Positions 43,491 through 53,093 of a stretch of 64,000 nt of DNA are shown piece after piece; positions within the stretch are counted from its first letter, which is position 1; each line of letters begins with the position of its first letter. This DNA is from Pseudomonas sp. DNDY-54 (GTDB taxonomy: Bacteria; Pseudomonadota; Gammaproteobacteria; Pseudomonadales; Pseudomonadaceae), in assembly GCF_019880365.1 (NCBI RefSeq), contig NZ_CP082271.1, forward strand, positions 1,984,001-2,048,000, read 5' to 3'. A program made the translations under genes and the position numbers. The notes under the pieces were generated by a model. That model did no database searches and had not been told where the DNA came from. It worked only from the letters and a program-made list of their open reading frames with translations.

Positions 43491-44246
43491 ATGAGTGAGT
43501 CTTGTACCAAATCGGATGAGCGTTGGCTGACGTTGATGAACGAGGCCAGCGCGTGGTTCGATGGGCCAACCGGCCGGCAACTACTCGAGCAGGAGCAGCG
43601 CGCGATCGGTCACGAATTGTCGCGGTGTTTCGGCAGCTATCTGGTGCATTACGGGCCTTTCGCTAACACACCGATTGAGCCCCAGAAGATCAAGCGTAGT
43701 GTCAGGCTAGGGCCGCCGTTGGCAGGTGTCGAGATTGTTTGCGAAGAACAGAGTTGGCCGATTGGGGAGCACGCCGCTGATGTCGTCGTGGTTCAGCATG
43801 GCCTGGATTTCAGTCTGTCACCCCACGCCTTGCTGCGGGAAGCCGCGCGTAGCGTAAGGCCAGGCGGCCACCTACTCATCGTAGGCGTCAATCCCTGGAG
43901 CGCCTGGGGGGCGACACGCCTGGTGTCACGTAAAGCCTTTCGCCACGCCCGTTGCATACGACCCACACGGGTCAGCGATTGGCTTAACCTGCTCGGATTC
44001 GCTCTGGAGAAACGTCGGTTCGGGTGCTATTGTCCGCCGCTTTCTTCCAGCCAGTGGCAGGCGCGGTTGTCGGGGCTTGAGCTCGCCGGCCAACGGTTGC
44101 AGCTACCAGCGGGTGGTTTCTATCTACTTGTCGCGCGCAAGCTTATGGTCGGCTTGCGCCCACTGCGACAGAGTCGTCGGGAGCGTATGGGGCAGTTGCT
44201 ACCAATGCCGGTGGCGAAGGTCAGCCGCCGCGATGCCGAACAGTAA
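43491..44246 (+). CDS. SAM-dependent methyltransferase-domain protein
   Basis: 251 residues with a class I methyltransferase region (HAADVVVVQHGLDFSLSPHALLREAARSVRPGGHLLIVGVNPWS). The glycine-rich SAM loop is poor, so activity is uncertain. ATG at 43491 has GGAGG upstream. It lies between gloB and rnhA, as in other pseudomonads, where its role is unknown. Its end is 17 bases from rnhA. Confidence 0.85.
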   Translation: MSESCTKSDERWLTLMNEASAWFDGPTGRQLLEQEQRAIGHELSRCFGSYLVHYGPFANTPIEPQKIKRSVRLGPPLAGVEIVCEEQSWPIGEHAADVVVVQHGLDFSLSPHALLREAARSVRPGGHLLIVGVNPWSAWGATRLVSRKAFRHARCIRPTRVSDWLNLLGFALEKRRFGCYCPPLSSSQWQARLSGLELAGQRLQLPAGGFYLLVARKLMVGLRPLRQSRRERMGQLLPMPVAKVSRRDAEQ

Positions 44247-44263
44247 CGGGCAGCTAATTTCTC

Positions 44264-44716
44264 ATGAGCGATGAAACGGTCGAGATCTATACGGATGGCG
44301 CCTGTAAAGGCAATCCCGGGCCCGGTGGCTGGGGTGCCCTTCTAGTCTACAAAGGGGTGGAGCGTGAACTGTGGGGCGGTGAGGCGGAAACCACCAACAA
44401 CCGCATGGAGCTGATGGCAGCGATCCGGGCGCTCGAAGAGCTGAAAAGGCCTTGCCAAGTGAAGTTGGTGACTGACTCTCAGTATGTCATGCAAGGCATA
44501 AACGACTGGATGCCGAACTGGAAAAAGCGGGGCTGGAAGACGGCTGCCAAGCAGCCTGTAAAGAATGCGGACCTGTGGCGTTTGCTGGACGAACAGGTCA
44601 ACCGGCATCAGGTGAGCTGGGAGTGGGTTCGCGGTCACACCGGCCATCCGGGCAACGAGCGCGCCGACCTCCTGGCCAATCGCGGTGTAGTACAAGCCAA
44701 ACGACAACCTGCTTGA
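44264..44716 (+). CDS. rnhA: Ribonuclease HI
   Basis: 150 residues, normal length. Metal ligands Asp11, Glu49, Asp71 and Asp135 are present (IYTDGACKGNPGPGG; NNRMELMAAI; VTDSQYVMQGI; GHTGHPGNERADLLA), with His125. It cleaves RNA in RNA-DNA hybrids. It is 12 bases before dnaQ and the two are probably one unit, as in E. coli, where they are adjacent but divergent. Confidence 0.97.
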   Translation: MSDETVEIYTDGACKGNPGPGGWGALLVYKGVERELWGGEAETTNNRMELMAAIRALEELKRPCQVKLVTDSQYVMQGINDWMPNWKKRGWKTAAKQPVKNADLWRLLDEQVNRHQVSWEWVRGHTGHPGNERADLLANRGVVQAKRQPA

Positions 44717-44728
44717 GTGAGTTGAAAC

Positions 44729-45490
44729 ATGCGTAGCGTAGTGCTCGATACCGAAACCACTGGCATGCCCGTGACGGATGGCCACCGAATCATCGAAATC
44801 GGGTGCGTCGAGGTCATCGGACGGCGCCTGACGGGCAGGCATTATCACGTATACCTGCAGCCAGATCGTGAAGTGGACGAAGGCGCTATCGCTGTCCACG
44901 GAATTACCAACGAGTTCCTGACTGACAAACCGAGATTCAAAGACGTCGCCGATGAGTTCTTCGAGTTCATCAAAGGCGCCCAGTTGATCATCCACAACGC
45001 GGCATTCGACGTCGGCTTCATTAATAACGAATTCGCACTGCTCGGCCAGCAGGAGCGTGCCGAACTCGCTGATCACTGCGGCATCCTCGATACGCTGTTG
45101 ATGGCTCGTGAGCGTCATCCAGGGCAACGCAATAGTCTCGATGCACTATGCAAGCGCTACGGCGTGGACAACTCAGGGCGTGATCTGCACGGCGCTTTGC
45201 TCGATGCCGAGATTCTCGCCGACGTTTACCTGACCATGACCGGCGGACAGACCAATCTGTCCTTGGCGGGCGATGGGGCCGATTCCGAGAACGGCGGCCG
45301 ACAGCAAGCGACCCCGATCCGTCGGTTGCCGGCTGATCGACCCAGCACTTTGGTTATTCGCGCCAGCGCCGAAGAAATCGAAGCGCATAGCGCGCGCATG
45401 CAGGCCATTGAAAAGGCCGCAGGGAGCGTTCCGCTCTGGGTCCAGCTAGAGCAGCCCAGTGATATCGAGGCGGAAGCGCTACCGTCTTGA
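44729..45490 (+). CDS. dnaQ: DNA polymerase III epsilon subunit (3'-5' proofreading exonuclease)
   Basis: 253 residues. The exonuclease DEDDh set is Asp7, Glu9, Asp94, His154 and Asp159 (LDTETTG; IIHNAAFDVGFIN; RDLHGALLDAEILADVYL). QTNLSL at 174-179 fits the beta-clamp binding motif. The C-terminal tail contacts polymerase alpha. It edits misincorporated bases during replication. Located directly after rnhA. Confidence 0.97.
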   Translation: MRSVVLDTETTGMPVTDGHRIIEIGCVEVIGRRLTGRHYHVYLQPDREVDEGAIAVHGITNEFLTDKPRFKDVADEFFEFIKGAQLIIHNAAFDVGFINNEFALLGQQERAELADHCGILDTLLMARERHPGQRNSLDALCKRYGVDNSGRDLHGALLDAEILADVYLTMTGGQTNLSLAGDGADSENGGRQQATPIRRLPADRPSTLVIRASAEEIEAHSARMQAIEKAAGSVPLWVQLEQPSDIEAEALPS

Positions 45491-45603
45491 GCCGTCGCCC
45501 CTGACGCGTTCTGTTTGCGTCAGCGAGGCGCAATCTCATTTTCCCCCTTGGTGCTTGGGTGCGGAGCTTCTACGCTGGAGAGGATTGTTTCCAGGAAGCT
45601 CCC

Positions 45604-47856
45604 ATGTACAAAGACCTCAAATTCCCCATCCTGATCGTTCATCGTGACATCAAGGCCGACACCGTTGCCGGCGAGCGAGTCCGCGAGATCGCGGCCGAGC
45701 TTGAGCGAGACGGCTTTCATATTCTCCCGACTGGGAGCGCCGCCGAGGGGCGCATCGTGGCGTCGACCCACCATGGACTGGCCTGCATCATGGTGGCCGC
45801 CGAAGGCGCGGGCGAGAACCAGCGCTTGTTGCAGGATGTCGTTGGGCTGATCCGTGTTGCACGACGGCGAGCATCGCAGCTGCCGATATTTGCGCTCGGA
45901 GAACAGATCACCATCGAGAACGCACCAGCCGAGGCGATGGCAGATTTGAACGAGCTGAGGGGACTACTGTATCTGTTCGAAGATACCGTTCCGTTCTTGG
46001 CGCGGCAGGTGGCGCGGGCAGCGCGCGCTTATCTGGACGGGCTGTTACCGCCTTTTTTTCGGGCGTTGGTGCAGCATACCGGCGACTCTAATTATTCATG
46101 GCATACGCCGGGTCACGGCGGTGGGGTAGCGTTTCGCAAGAGCCCAGTAGGGCAGGCATTCCACCAGTTCTTCGGTGAAAACACGCTGCGTTCCGATTTG
46201 TCGGTCTCGGTGCCTGAGCTTGGCTCGCTGCTGGATCACACAGGGCCTCTGGCAGCCGCGGAAGCCCGCGCGGCGCGCAACTTCGGTGCGGACCATACGT
46301 TTTTCGTGATTAACGGAACCTCTACCGCGAACAAGATCGTCTGGCATTCGATGGTTGCGCGAGATGACTTGGTATTGGTCGATCGCAACTGCCACAAGTC
46401 GATACTGCACTCAATTATCATGACGGGCGCGATTCCTCTTTATCTAACGCCTTCGCGTAACGAGCTCGGCATTATCGGTCCGATTCCCCTCGAAGAATTC
46501 TCCCCGGCGTCGATTAAAGCCAAGATCGACGCCAATCCGCTGGCGCATGGACGGCCCCCCAGGGTAAAGCTCGCGGTGGTGACCAACTCCACCTACGACG
46601 GCCTCTGCTACAACGCCAATTTGATCAAGCGAACCCTAGGCGACAGTGTCGACGTGTTGCATTTCGATGAGGCCTGGTACGCCTACGCGGCCTTTCACGA
46701 ATTTTATGATGGCCGGTACGGCATGGATACGCGCGAGCAGGGCCCTCTTGTTTTTACTACCCACTCGACGCACAAGGTGTTGGCGGCCTTTAGTCAGGCT
46801 TCAATGATCCATGTGCTGGACAGTCAACAGCGGCAGTTGGACAGAGATCGCTTCAACGAAGCGTTCATGATGCATATTTCTACTTCGCCGCAGTATGGAA
46901 TCCTTGCCTCGCTCGATGTCGCCTCGGCAATGATGGAAGGTCCCGCTGGACGCTCGTTAATACAGGAAACTTTCGATGAGGCGCTGAGTTTTCGTCGGGC
47001 GCTGGCAAACCTCCGACAACATTTGGCACCGGACGACTGGTGGTTCAGTATCTGGCAGCCGACCACGGCGGACGGCGCCGAGACCCTCGCTACGGGCGAT
47101 TGGCTGCTGGCTCCCGAGGCGGATTGGCATGGTTTCGGCGATGTGGCGGATGACTACGTGTTGCTTGATCCCATCAAGGTCACGTTGGTTACCCCAGGGT
47201 TAACTGCGGGTGGCAAACTGGGGCAAAGAGGAATTCCTGCTGCGGTTGTCAGCAAGTTTCTGTGGGAGCGTGGGCTGGTCGTGGAAAAAACCGGTCTGTA
47301 TTCAATCCTGGTGCTGTTCTCCATGGGTATCACTAAGGGAAAGTGGAGCACGCTGTTAACCGAGTTGCTGGAATTCAAAAGGCATTACGACAACAACGTG
47401 CCGCTATGTGATGCTGTGCCGACCGTTACCCAGGCTGGTGGTAGCCAGTACGCCGGAATGGGATTGCGAGATCTGTGCGATGCGCTGCACGACTGCTATC
47501 GCGAGAATGCCACCGCGAAAGCCATGCGGCGGATGTACACCGCGTTACCAGCCCTCGCGATGAAGCCGGCCGATGCCTATGACAAGCTTGTCCGGGGTGA
47601 GGTGGAAGCAGTGCCTGTCGATGCACTTGAAGGGCGGATCGCCGCTGTGATGCTGGTTCCTTATCCGCCAGGGATTCCGTTGATCATGCCAGGGGAGCGA
47701 TTCACGGCGGAGACGCGCTCTATCCTCGATTATCTCGACTTTGCGCAACGTTTCGCTACGCGTTTTCCCGGGTTCGATGCGGATGTGCACGGACTGCAAC
47801 GCGAGGACCGTCCTCAGGGGACCGTGTATACGGTTGATTGCATACTTGAGGGATAA
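45604..47856 (+). CDS. ldcA: Inducible lysine decarboxylase (LdcA/CadA type)
   Basis: 750 residues. Fold-type I PLP decarboxylase with an N-terminal wing domain (FPILIVHRDIKADTVAGERV), SWHTPGHGGGVAFRKSP, and PLP lysine Lys391 in HSTHKVLAAFSQASMIH. It converts lysine to cadaverine; in P. aeruginosa the homologue is the first step of the lysine decarboxylase route. ATG at 45604 has AGGAAG upstream; an extension to 45559 is not supported. Arginine or ornithine decarboxylases share the fold, so substrate is inferred from length and gene context. Confidence 0.9.
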   Translation: MYKDLKFPILIVHRDIKADTVAGERVREIAAELERDGFHILPTGSAAEGRIVASTHHGLACIMVAAEGAGENQRLLQDVVGLIRVARRRASQLPIFALGEQITIENAPAEAMADLNELRGLLYLFEDTVPFLARQVARAARAYLDGLLPPFFRALVQHTGDSNYSWHTPGHGGGVAFRKSPVGQAFHQFFGENTLRSDLSVSVPELGSLLDHTGPLAAAEARAARNFGADHTFFVINGTSTANKIVWHSMVARDDLVLVDRNCHKSILHSIIMTGAIPLYLTPSRNELGIIGPIPLEEFSPASIKAKIDANPLAHGRPPRVKLAVVTNSTYDGLCYNANLIKRTLGDSVDVLHFDEAWYAYAAFHEFYDGRYGMDTREQGPLVFTTHSTHKVLAAFSQASMIHVLDSQQRQLDRDRFNEAFMMHISTSPQYGILASLDVASAMMEGPAGRSLIQETFDEALSFRRALANLRQHLAPDDWWFSIWQPTTADGAETLATGDWLLAPEADWHGFGDVADDYVLLDPIKVTLVTPGLTAGGKLGQRGIPAAVVSKFLWERGLVVEKTGLYSILVLFSMGITKGKWSTLLTELLEFKRHYDNNVPLCDAVPTVTQAGGSQYAGMGLRDLCDALHDCYRENATAKAMRRMYTALPALAMKPADAYDKLVRGEVEAVPVDALEGRIAAVMLVPYPPGIPLIMPGERFTAETRSILDYLDFAQRFATRFPGFDADVHGLQREDRPQGTVYTVDCILEG

Positions 47857-48050
47857 CACGAGGCGAGGCGATTCGGTCGTTGAGCCCGGATGTCAAAGCC
47901 GATGTTGTGCAAGGGCGTGGGCTGCATCACAACGTCCCGCATCGACTTTGGCTCGGCTGTTGTTATAGTTGCTCGGATGAAAACAGTCCCACTTGTGGGG
48001 CGGTCTACCTGTTTCGGGCACTTAGTGCCACGGCTGTCGAGGATGATAGC

Positions 48051-48863
48051 GTGACTGAATACCAAGCCTTCCGTGTCGAGCTGAAGGAAAAGGTCGCCCA
48101 TGTAGCGATCAACCGGCCTGACAAAGTCAATGCTATGAACGCTGCGTTTTGGAGCGAGATTGTCGATATTTTTCAATGGATCGATGATACCGACGAGGTC
48201 AGGGTCGTGGTTCTGTCTGGCGAAGGGAAGCACTTTTCGGCCGGCATTGATTTGCAACTGCTGGCCCAGGCTGCAAACCAGCTGGGCAGCGATATTGGAC
48301 GCAATGCAGAGCGACTGCGCCGTCAAATTCTCACGCTTCAGGCCTCGTTCAATGCAGTGGACAATTGCCGTAAGCCTGTCATCGCAGCGATTCAGGGCTA
48401 CTGCATCGGTGGCGCCATCGATCTGATCGCAGCATGCGACATGCGTTACAGCACGCTTGATGCTCATTTTTCCATTAAGGAAATCGATATGGGTATGGCG
48501 GCCGATGTTGGCACTCTGCAGCGGTTGCCACGCATCATCGGCGACGGAATGATGCGTGAACTTGCCTACACCGGGCGCAGCGTTGACGGTCAGGAAGCTC
48601 AGGCCATCGGATTAGTGAACCGGACATATAGCGACCAGTCGGCATTAATGGCGGCGGTATTCAGCTTGGCTGCCGACATTGCCGCCAAATCACCGGTGGC
48701 GATTCGTGGCACCAAGGAAATGATCCGCTACATGCGCGATCACCGGGTTGATGACGGCCTTGAGTACATCGCCACCTGGAACGCAGCGATGCTTCAGTCG
48801 GCAGACCTCAGGGTGGCCATGACTGCTCATATGAGCAAACAGAAACCGGATTTCGCCGACTGA
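48051..48863 (+). CDS. Enoyl-CoA hydratase/isomerase (crotonase) family protein
   Basis: 270 residues. Crotonase fold with oxyanion-hole motifs (GKHFSAGIDLQLLA; IQGYCIGGAIDLIAACDMRY) and acidic residues in IKEIDMGMAADVGTLQRLP, typical of ECH1-like dienoyl-CoA isomerases. It acts on unsaturated acyl-CoA in fatty acid breakdown. GTG at 48051 follows GAGGATGA; a frame extending to 47880 has no ribosome site. The 190 bases upstream carry a small CCCAC/GTGGG hairpin near 47990. Confidence 0.9.
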   Translation: MTEYQAFRVELKEKVAHVAINRPDKVNAMNAAFWSEIVDIFQWIDDTDEVRVVVLSGEGKHFSAGIDLQLLAQAANQLGSDIGRNAERLRRQILTLQASFNAVDNCRKPVIAAIQGYCIGGAIDLIAACDMRYSTLDAHFSIKEIDMGMAADVGTLQRLPRIIGDGMMRELAYTGRSVDGQEAQAIGLVNRTYSDQSALMAAVFSLAADIAAKSPVAIRGTKEMIRYMRDHRVDDGLEYIATWNAAMLQSADLRVAMTAHMSKQKPDFAD

Positions 48864-48900
48864 TGCGTCATTCATACGTTGCGCGGGAGGCGCGCTAGGC

Positions 48901-50583
48901 ATGGTTACCGGAGCTACGTCACTCAGCCTGGTCCGCGATGAGTTATTCGCTACCATGGAAGAAGCCGAGCAGAGCCTCGAGCATTTCATTATCGATCGGA
49001 ACAATGGCAGCCTGTTGCAGCAGGCGGTCGAGAACCTGAAACAGGTACGCGGCACGCTCAAACTCATCGAGTTGACTGGCGCCGAGCTGCTTGCGCAGGA
49101 GGTCCTGCAACTTGCCACCGACATTCCTGTGGGCGCCGGCGAGGAGCGCGACACCCAGTTGGCGGCGTTGAGTAATGCGCTTTATGTCCTTGGGCGTTAT
49201 CTGGAAAGTGTCGATGCCAGCCGGCAGGAAATGCCCGAACTGCTCTTGCCACCCATCAACGCACTGCGGCTTGTCAGTGCGCAGTCACCGTTACCAGAGA
49301 GCTTTTTCTTCAGCGCTCGACTCGACCACCCACGGCCGCCAGTGGTGGCCGCGGTGCGTGAGCCGGCAGCGCGCGCGGTCGAAGCGCGACGACTGAGGCA
49401 GATGTATCAGGTCGGCTTACTTGGTTTCATCCGCGAAGATAATGCCTCGGCTAGCCTTAGACTGATGGCGCGAGCGCTCGGCCGGTTGGATCTTCTATTC
49501 GCCAACACCCAGGCTGGTCGTCTTTGCTGGCTGGGAAGCGCTGCCCTGGAGGCTCAGCTTGATGGCCAGCTCTTGCCGCGCCAATCACGCAAGCAACTAT
49601 TCTCCAGATTGGATCGGGAACTGCGACAGCTTAGCAGTAATACTGCCTACGAGCCGCCACGTGTCCTGCTAAAGGAGCTGCTGTATCTCGTAGCACTTGC
49701 CGAAAGCAGCGGACCTCTGGCAACTCAGGTTCGTGAAACGTTTTCTCTCGGCTCGCTGCCGTTTACAGACCATTTGCTCGAGGATGAATCCCAGCGTCTT
49801 GCTGGTCCCGGCCAGGCGGTCATGCGGTCATTATCATCGGCGATCCGAGAAGAACTGGCTGGACTCAAGGATCTGCTGGACTTGATCGAACGCCAGGCGG
49901 CGCCGGCCGAATCGTTCGCTAACCTGCACAGCCTGTTGGGCAAGCTGGCGAAGACGCTAGGAATGGTTGGGCTTTCTTCCGCCTCGAGTACGCTGCATTC
50001 CCAGCTCGCGATCGTTTCAGGCTGGAGCGCTGAGCACGCACCCGATCCGCAGGCGTTGTTGAAACTGGCCGACGCGGTGCTCTACGTTGAAAGTATGGTG
50101 GCGAGTTTGGAGCGTGGCGAGCGGCGTGACTCCCGTCCGCAAGTCGCACAACCTGGCCAGGAGGCTCAAGCATTTGCCAATCACCAGCTTACTGAAGCGT
50201 GCATAGTCGTCCTGGGTGAGGCGACTGCAGGCTTGGCGCTGGCGAAGCGTGCGATAACGGCGTATCTCGAATCAAACGGGGAGAAGCTTCATCTGGCGAA
50301 CGTCCCTTTCAGTCTATTGGCAGTGAGGGGAGGGTTGCGTTTCCTCGAGCAAGATCGCGCAGCCGAGTTGATCGGTTCGTGCGCTGACTTCATCCAGAAG
50401 CAGATGCTAGAGGGCATGCAGATGCCCCCTGAGCAAATGCTGGAAACGCTGGCGGATGCGCTGACCAGCCTCGAGTATTACCTCGACGGTGGCGCAATAC
50501 TACGGCGTGATGATTCGCGTGCCAGTGTTCTGGATCTTGCGACCGAGAGCGTTCGGGCGCTGGGCATGCCGGTCGCGGCCTGA
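48901..50583 (+). CDS. HPt-like domain protein related to the N-terminus of ChpA/PilL
   Basis: 560 residues, mostly helical, without membrane segments. Residues about 10-100 resemble an Hpt bundle of ChpA-type chemotaxis kinases, but the usual histidine position reads NLKQVRGTLKLIELTGAEL, with Arg where HxxG would be, so phosphorylation is unlikely there. Further helical repeats follow (ALGRLDLLFANTQ; LLGKLAKTLGMVGLSSAS; LTSLEYYLDGG). Function unknown; possibly a scaffold or decoy phosphorelay partner. ATG at 48901 gives MVTGATSLSL; its stop overlaps the nudC start by one base, so the two are coupled. Confidence 0.75.
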   Translation: MVTGATSLSLVRDELFATMEEAEQSLEHFIIDRNNGSLLQQAVENLKQVRGTLKLIELTGAELLAQEVLQLATDIPVGAGEERDTQLAALSNALYVLGRYLESVDASRQEMPELLLPPINALRLVSAQSPLPESFFFSARLDHPRPPVVAAVREPAARAVEARRLRQMYQVGLLGFIREDNASASLRLMARALGRLDLLFANTQAGRLCWLGSAALEAQLDGQLLPRQSRKQLFSRLDRELRQLSSNTAYEPPRVLLKELLYLVALAESSGPLATQVRETFSLGSLPFTDHLLEDESQRLAGPGQAVMRSLSSAIREELAGLKDLLDLIERQAAPAESFANLHSLLGKLAKTLGMVGLSSASSTLHSQLAIVSGWSAEHAPDPQALLKLADAVLYVESMVASLERGERRDSRPQVAQPGQEAQAFANHQLTEACIVVLGEATAGLALAKRAITAYLESNGEKLHLANVPFSLLAVRGGLRFLEQDRAAELIGSCADFIQKQMLEGMQMPPEQMLETLADALTSLEYYLDGGAILRRDDSRASVLDLATESVRALGMPVAA

Positions 50584-51416
50584 TGAGTTTGCGCTGGCAG
50601 CCGGCATTGCTGGATCCTGCGGGGGAGGGCGGTTGGGCCGTTGTGCACTGTCAGCAAGGTTTTCTTTTCGACAGTAATGGCGTGCTGTTTCCGAGAGCGT
50701 GGCTCAAGCGCCTCGAGTTGCCCCTGCTCAGTGAACAGGGGCTTGGCTACTTCGACGGCGAACAGGTGTTTCTGCTAGAGCTGGCCAATCCGGTCGAGGT
50801 GCCGGGTGCGGCCTGGCAGGGGCTGAGACAATTCATGATGCAGGATGACGACGCCGACAGGTTCCGTATGCTCGGCTTCGCGGCGCAGATTGGAACATGG
50901 GCCAATCACCACCGCTTTTGTGGAAGCTGCGGTAACTCAATGCGTCAGCATCCTACGGAGCGGGCAATGCAATGCGAGCGTTGCGGCGTTCACCACTATC
51001 CTCGAATCTCTCCGAGCATGATTGTTTTGGTAACGCGGGGCGACGAGTTGCTTTTGGCCCGCTCGCCGCGTTTCGCTCCTGGCGTTTACAGCACACTAGC
51101 CGGCTTTGTCGAGCCTGGTGAGTCGGTAGAGCAATGTGTTCGGCGCGAGGTCATGGAGGAAGTTGGCGTCTCGGTACACGAGCCGAAATACATCTGCAGC
51201 CAGGGCTGGCCTTTTCCACACTCGTTGATGCTTGGCTTTCACGCTGAATATGCCTCGGGCGACATCGTCATGCAGCCTGAGGAGATCGAAGATGCGGGCT
51301 GGTTTTCGATTCACGACCTACCTGCACTACCTGCTTCGAAATCCATCGCGCGCTATTTGATCGAGTTGTATCTCGCCCAGCGTCTAGGTTGCCCCGATCC
51401 AGTGCTGCCAGGCTAG
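50583..51416 (+). CDS. nudC: NAD+/NADH pyrophosphatase NudC
   Basis: 277 residues. A zinc ribbon (Cys113, Cys116, Cys131, Cys134) precedes the Nudix box GFVEPGESVEQCVRREVMEE (174-193). The NADH-specific motif appears as SQGWPFPHSLM at 206. It hydrolyses NADH to NMN and AMP and can remove NAD caps from RNA. ATG at 50583 overlaps the preceding stop (TGATG). The end overlaps the convergent TauE gene by 33 bases. Confidence 0.96.
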   Translation: MSLRWQPALLDPAGEGGWAVVHCQQGFLFDSNGVLFPRAWLKRLELPLLSEQGLGYFDGEQVFLLELANPVEVPGAAWQGLRQFMMQDDDADRFRMLGFAAQIGTWANHHRFCGSCGNSMRQHPTERAMQCERCGVHHYPRISPSMIVLVTRGDELLLARSPRFAPGVYSTLAGFVEPGESVEQCVRREVMEEVGVSVHEPKYICSQGWPFPHSLMLGFHAEYASGDIVMQPEEIEDAGWFSIHDLPALPASKSIARYLIELYLAQRLGCPDPVLPG

Positions 51417-52166
51417 CCGCAAACTCAACGCCAGTACGACTGATATGAAAATCGGTCTTATAAACCGCGACCCACCGTGTATGGCGGTGCGCGCTCCAAT
51501 ATAAGCGCCGATCATCAAGGCAATCCCCATTCCAATTCCCAACGCCCAGGCAACTTGACCGCTGATAATAAAGATTGCCAGTGCTGCACTGTTGCTGACG
51601 CAATTCATGCTGCGCGCCACACCGCTGGCTCTGAGTAAGTCGAGTGGGTAGAGCAGCATGCTGCTAACGGTCCAGAACGCCCCAGTGCCGGGGCCAGCCA
51701 CACCGTCATAAAATCCCAATAGCAATCCCTGCGGTAGTTGTCGACACGTCGAAATCGGCGTTGCGTCACTCTGCGGTGCGCTGGGCGTTCGGACGAGCAG
51801 CAGATACAGCCCGCACGCGCATACCACCAAGGGCAGCATAAGATTCAGCCAACGGGCCGGGAGTAGGTGCGCCAGTCCGGCTCCGAGCCCTGCGCCGATT
51901 GCAGTGGCAATAAGTGCAAGTCGCCACTGCCCTGGATCGAACAGCTTCCGGCGATAGAACGTGAAGCTCGCCGTAGCTGAGCCGAACGTTGCGCAAAGCT
52001 TGTTGGTACCAAGCACCAGATGAGGTGGTAGGCCAGCGGTGAGCAACGCTGGAATCGTCAGAAGGCCCCCGCCGCCGGCTATCGCATCGATAAATCCAGC
52101 AATAAAGGCGACGGCGATCAACGCGACTAATACCAACGGTTCCGCAGCAAATTCAAGCACTGGCAT
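51384..52166 (-). CDS. TauE/SafE-family sulfite exporter-like permease
   Basis: 260 residues with about eight membrane helices. AFIAGFIDAIAGGGGLLTIPALL and GTNKLCATFGSATASFTFYRRK are the two TauE/SafE signatures; the second half repeats the pattern (GFYDGVAGPGTGAFWTVSSM). It probably exports sulfite or a sulfo-organic anion. ATG at 52166 has only a weak ribosome site. It is convergent with nudC with a 33-base overlap. Confidence 0.9.
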   Translation of the reverse strand: MPVLEFAAEPLVLVALIAVAFIAGFIDAIAGGGGLLTIPALLTAGLPPHLVLGTNKLCATFGSATASFTFYRRKLFDPGQWRLALIATAIGAGLGAGLAHLLPARWLNLMLPLVVCACGLYLLLVRTPSAPQSDATPISTCRQLPQGLLLGFYDGVAGPGTGAFWTVSSMLLYPLDLLRASGVARSMNCVSNSAALAIFIISGQVAWALGIGMGIALMIGAYIGARTAIHGGSRFIRPIFISVVLALSLRLAWQHWIGAT

Positions 52167-52391
52167 GCATGTCGCTCGTTAATAACACTTAAGAATGCAA
52201 AGTCTCGCATCATGCCGGTTACGCTGCCTTAAGCCAATCGAGGTTTCGCGGGTCAAGGGCATGGAGCGCGAGCGTTGAACGCGAAGAAGCGGCTGCGAAA
52301 TGTCGACTTGTCGCCACTGTTCCGATCCTCCGCTGGCTGCCCTGAGAGGTGCTGTCGATAATGCCTCGTCAATTTAGGTGGAAGGTCGACG

Positions 52392-53039
52392 ATGCAATAT
52401 CTGGGGCTTGCCGTGGTTGTCGGGTTTATCGCACTGCTTACGGCTCTGATCGCGGCACGCATGCTCGCCGCTGGGCATTGGTTGTTGGGGTGGTTGCGCG
52501 GGACCTTGGGTATGCTGGTTCTCGCACTGGCTGGTCTGGTTGGGCTAATCGCTTGGGATGTCACGACCTACCAGCCCCTGACTCTAGGCGCGCCGTTGGC
52601 CTCACTAACCTTTCAGGCCGATGGGAAGCAGCGTTATCAGGTGAGGGTAGAGGAGGGTCGACAGGTCCGCTTCGTCACACTTGAAGGTGACCTTTGGCAA
52701 CTCGATGTACGAGCCCTTCACTGGAGAGGTATCGCAAATCTTATTGGTTTGGAGCCAGGCTATAGACTAGAGAAGCTATCTGGACGTTACCTGGCCGTCG
52801 AGCAGCAAGATAAAGCGCATCACCCCCAAGTCGCACTTGGGCGTAGCTGGGGTGACGTCGATTTCTGGGCGTGGCTGCAGCACTGCCAGTGCGCACCGCT
52901 AGTGCTTGAGACGCAACCTCGACGGGTAAGCTATTTGCCGATTTCTGATGGAGCAAAGTATTCCATTGAAATGGCGCCGACGGGCTTGTTGGCGAAGCCG
53001 GCAAACGCCGCCGCCGAGCAGGCGCTGAAAGACTGGTAG
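52392..53039 (+). CDS. Conserved membrane protein of unknown function
   Basis: 215 residues. Two N-terminal membrane helices (LGLAVVVGFIALLTALIAAR and GTLGMLVLALAGLVGLIAWD) are followed by a periplasmic or outer-facing beta-rich domain (ASLTFQADGKQRYQVRVEEG; FVTLEGDLWQLDVRALHWRG). It is sometimes annotated as a multidrug pump in pseudomonads, for which I see no support. ATG at 52392 has GGAAGG upstream. A terminator follows. Confidence 0.8.
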   Translation: MQYLGLAVVVGFIALLTALIAARMLAAGHWLLGWLRGTLGMLVLALAGLVGLIAWDVTTYQPLTLGAPLASLTFQADGKQRYQVRVEEGRQVRFVTLEGDLWQLDVRALHWRGIANLIGLEPGYRLEKLSGRYLAVEQQDKAHHPQVALGRSWGDVDFWAWLQHCQCAPLVLETQPRRVSYLPISDGAKYSIEMAPTGLLAKPANAAAEQALKDW

Positions 53040-53057
53040 TGCCTCTACGGTCTTGCT

Positions 53058-53087
53058 AAGAGGGAACCCGAGGGTTCCCTTCTTTTC
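53058..53087. terminator. Terminator between the membrane protein and SDR genes
   Basis: AGGGAACC-CGAG-GGTTCCCT at 53061-53080 is followed by TCTTTTC. It lies between convergent stop codons. Confidence 0.85.
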
Positions 53088-53093
53088 ATATGA

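Noticed and set aside
47985..48000. CCCAC-TT-GTGGG hairpin before the crotonase gene
   Set aside because: Stem too short to support a regulatory call.
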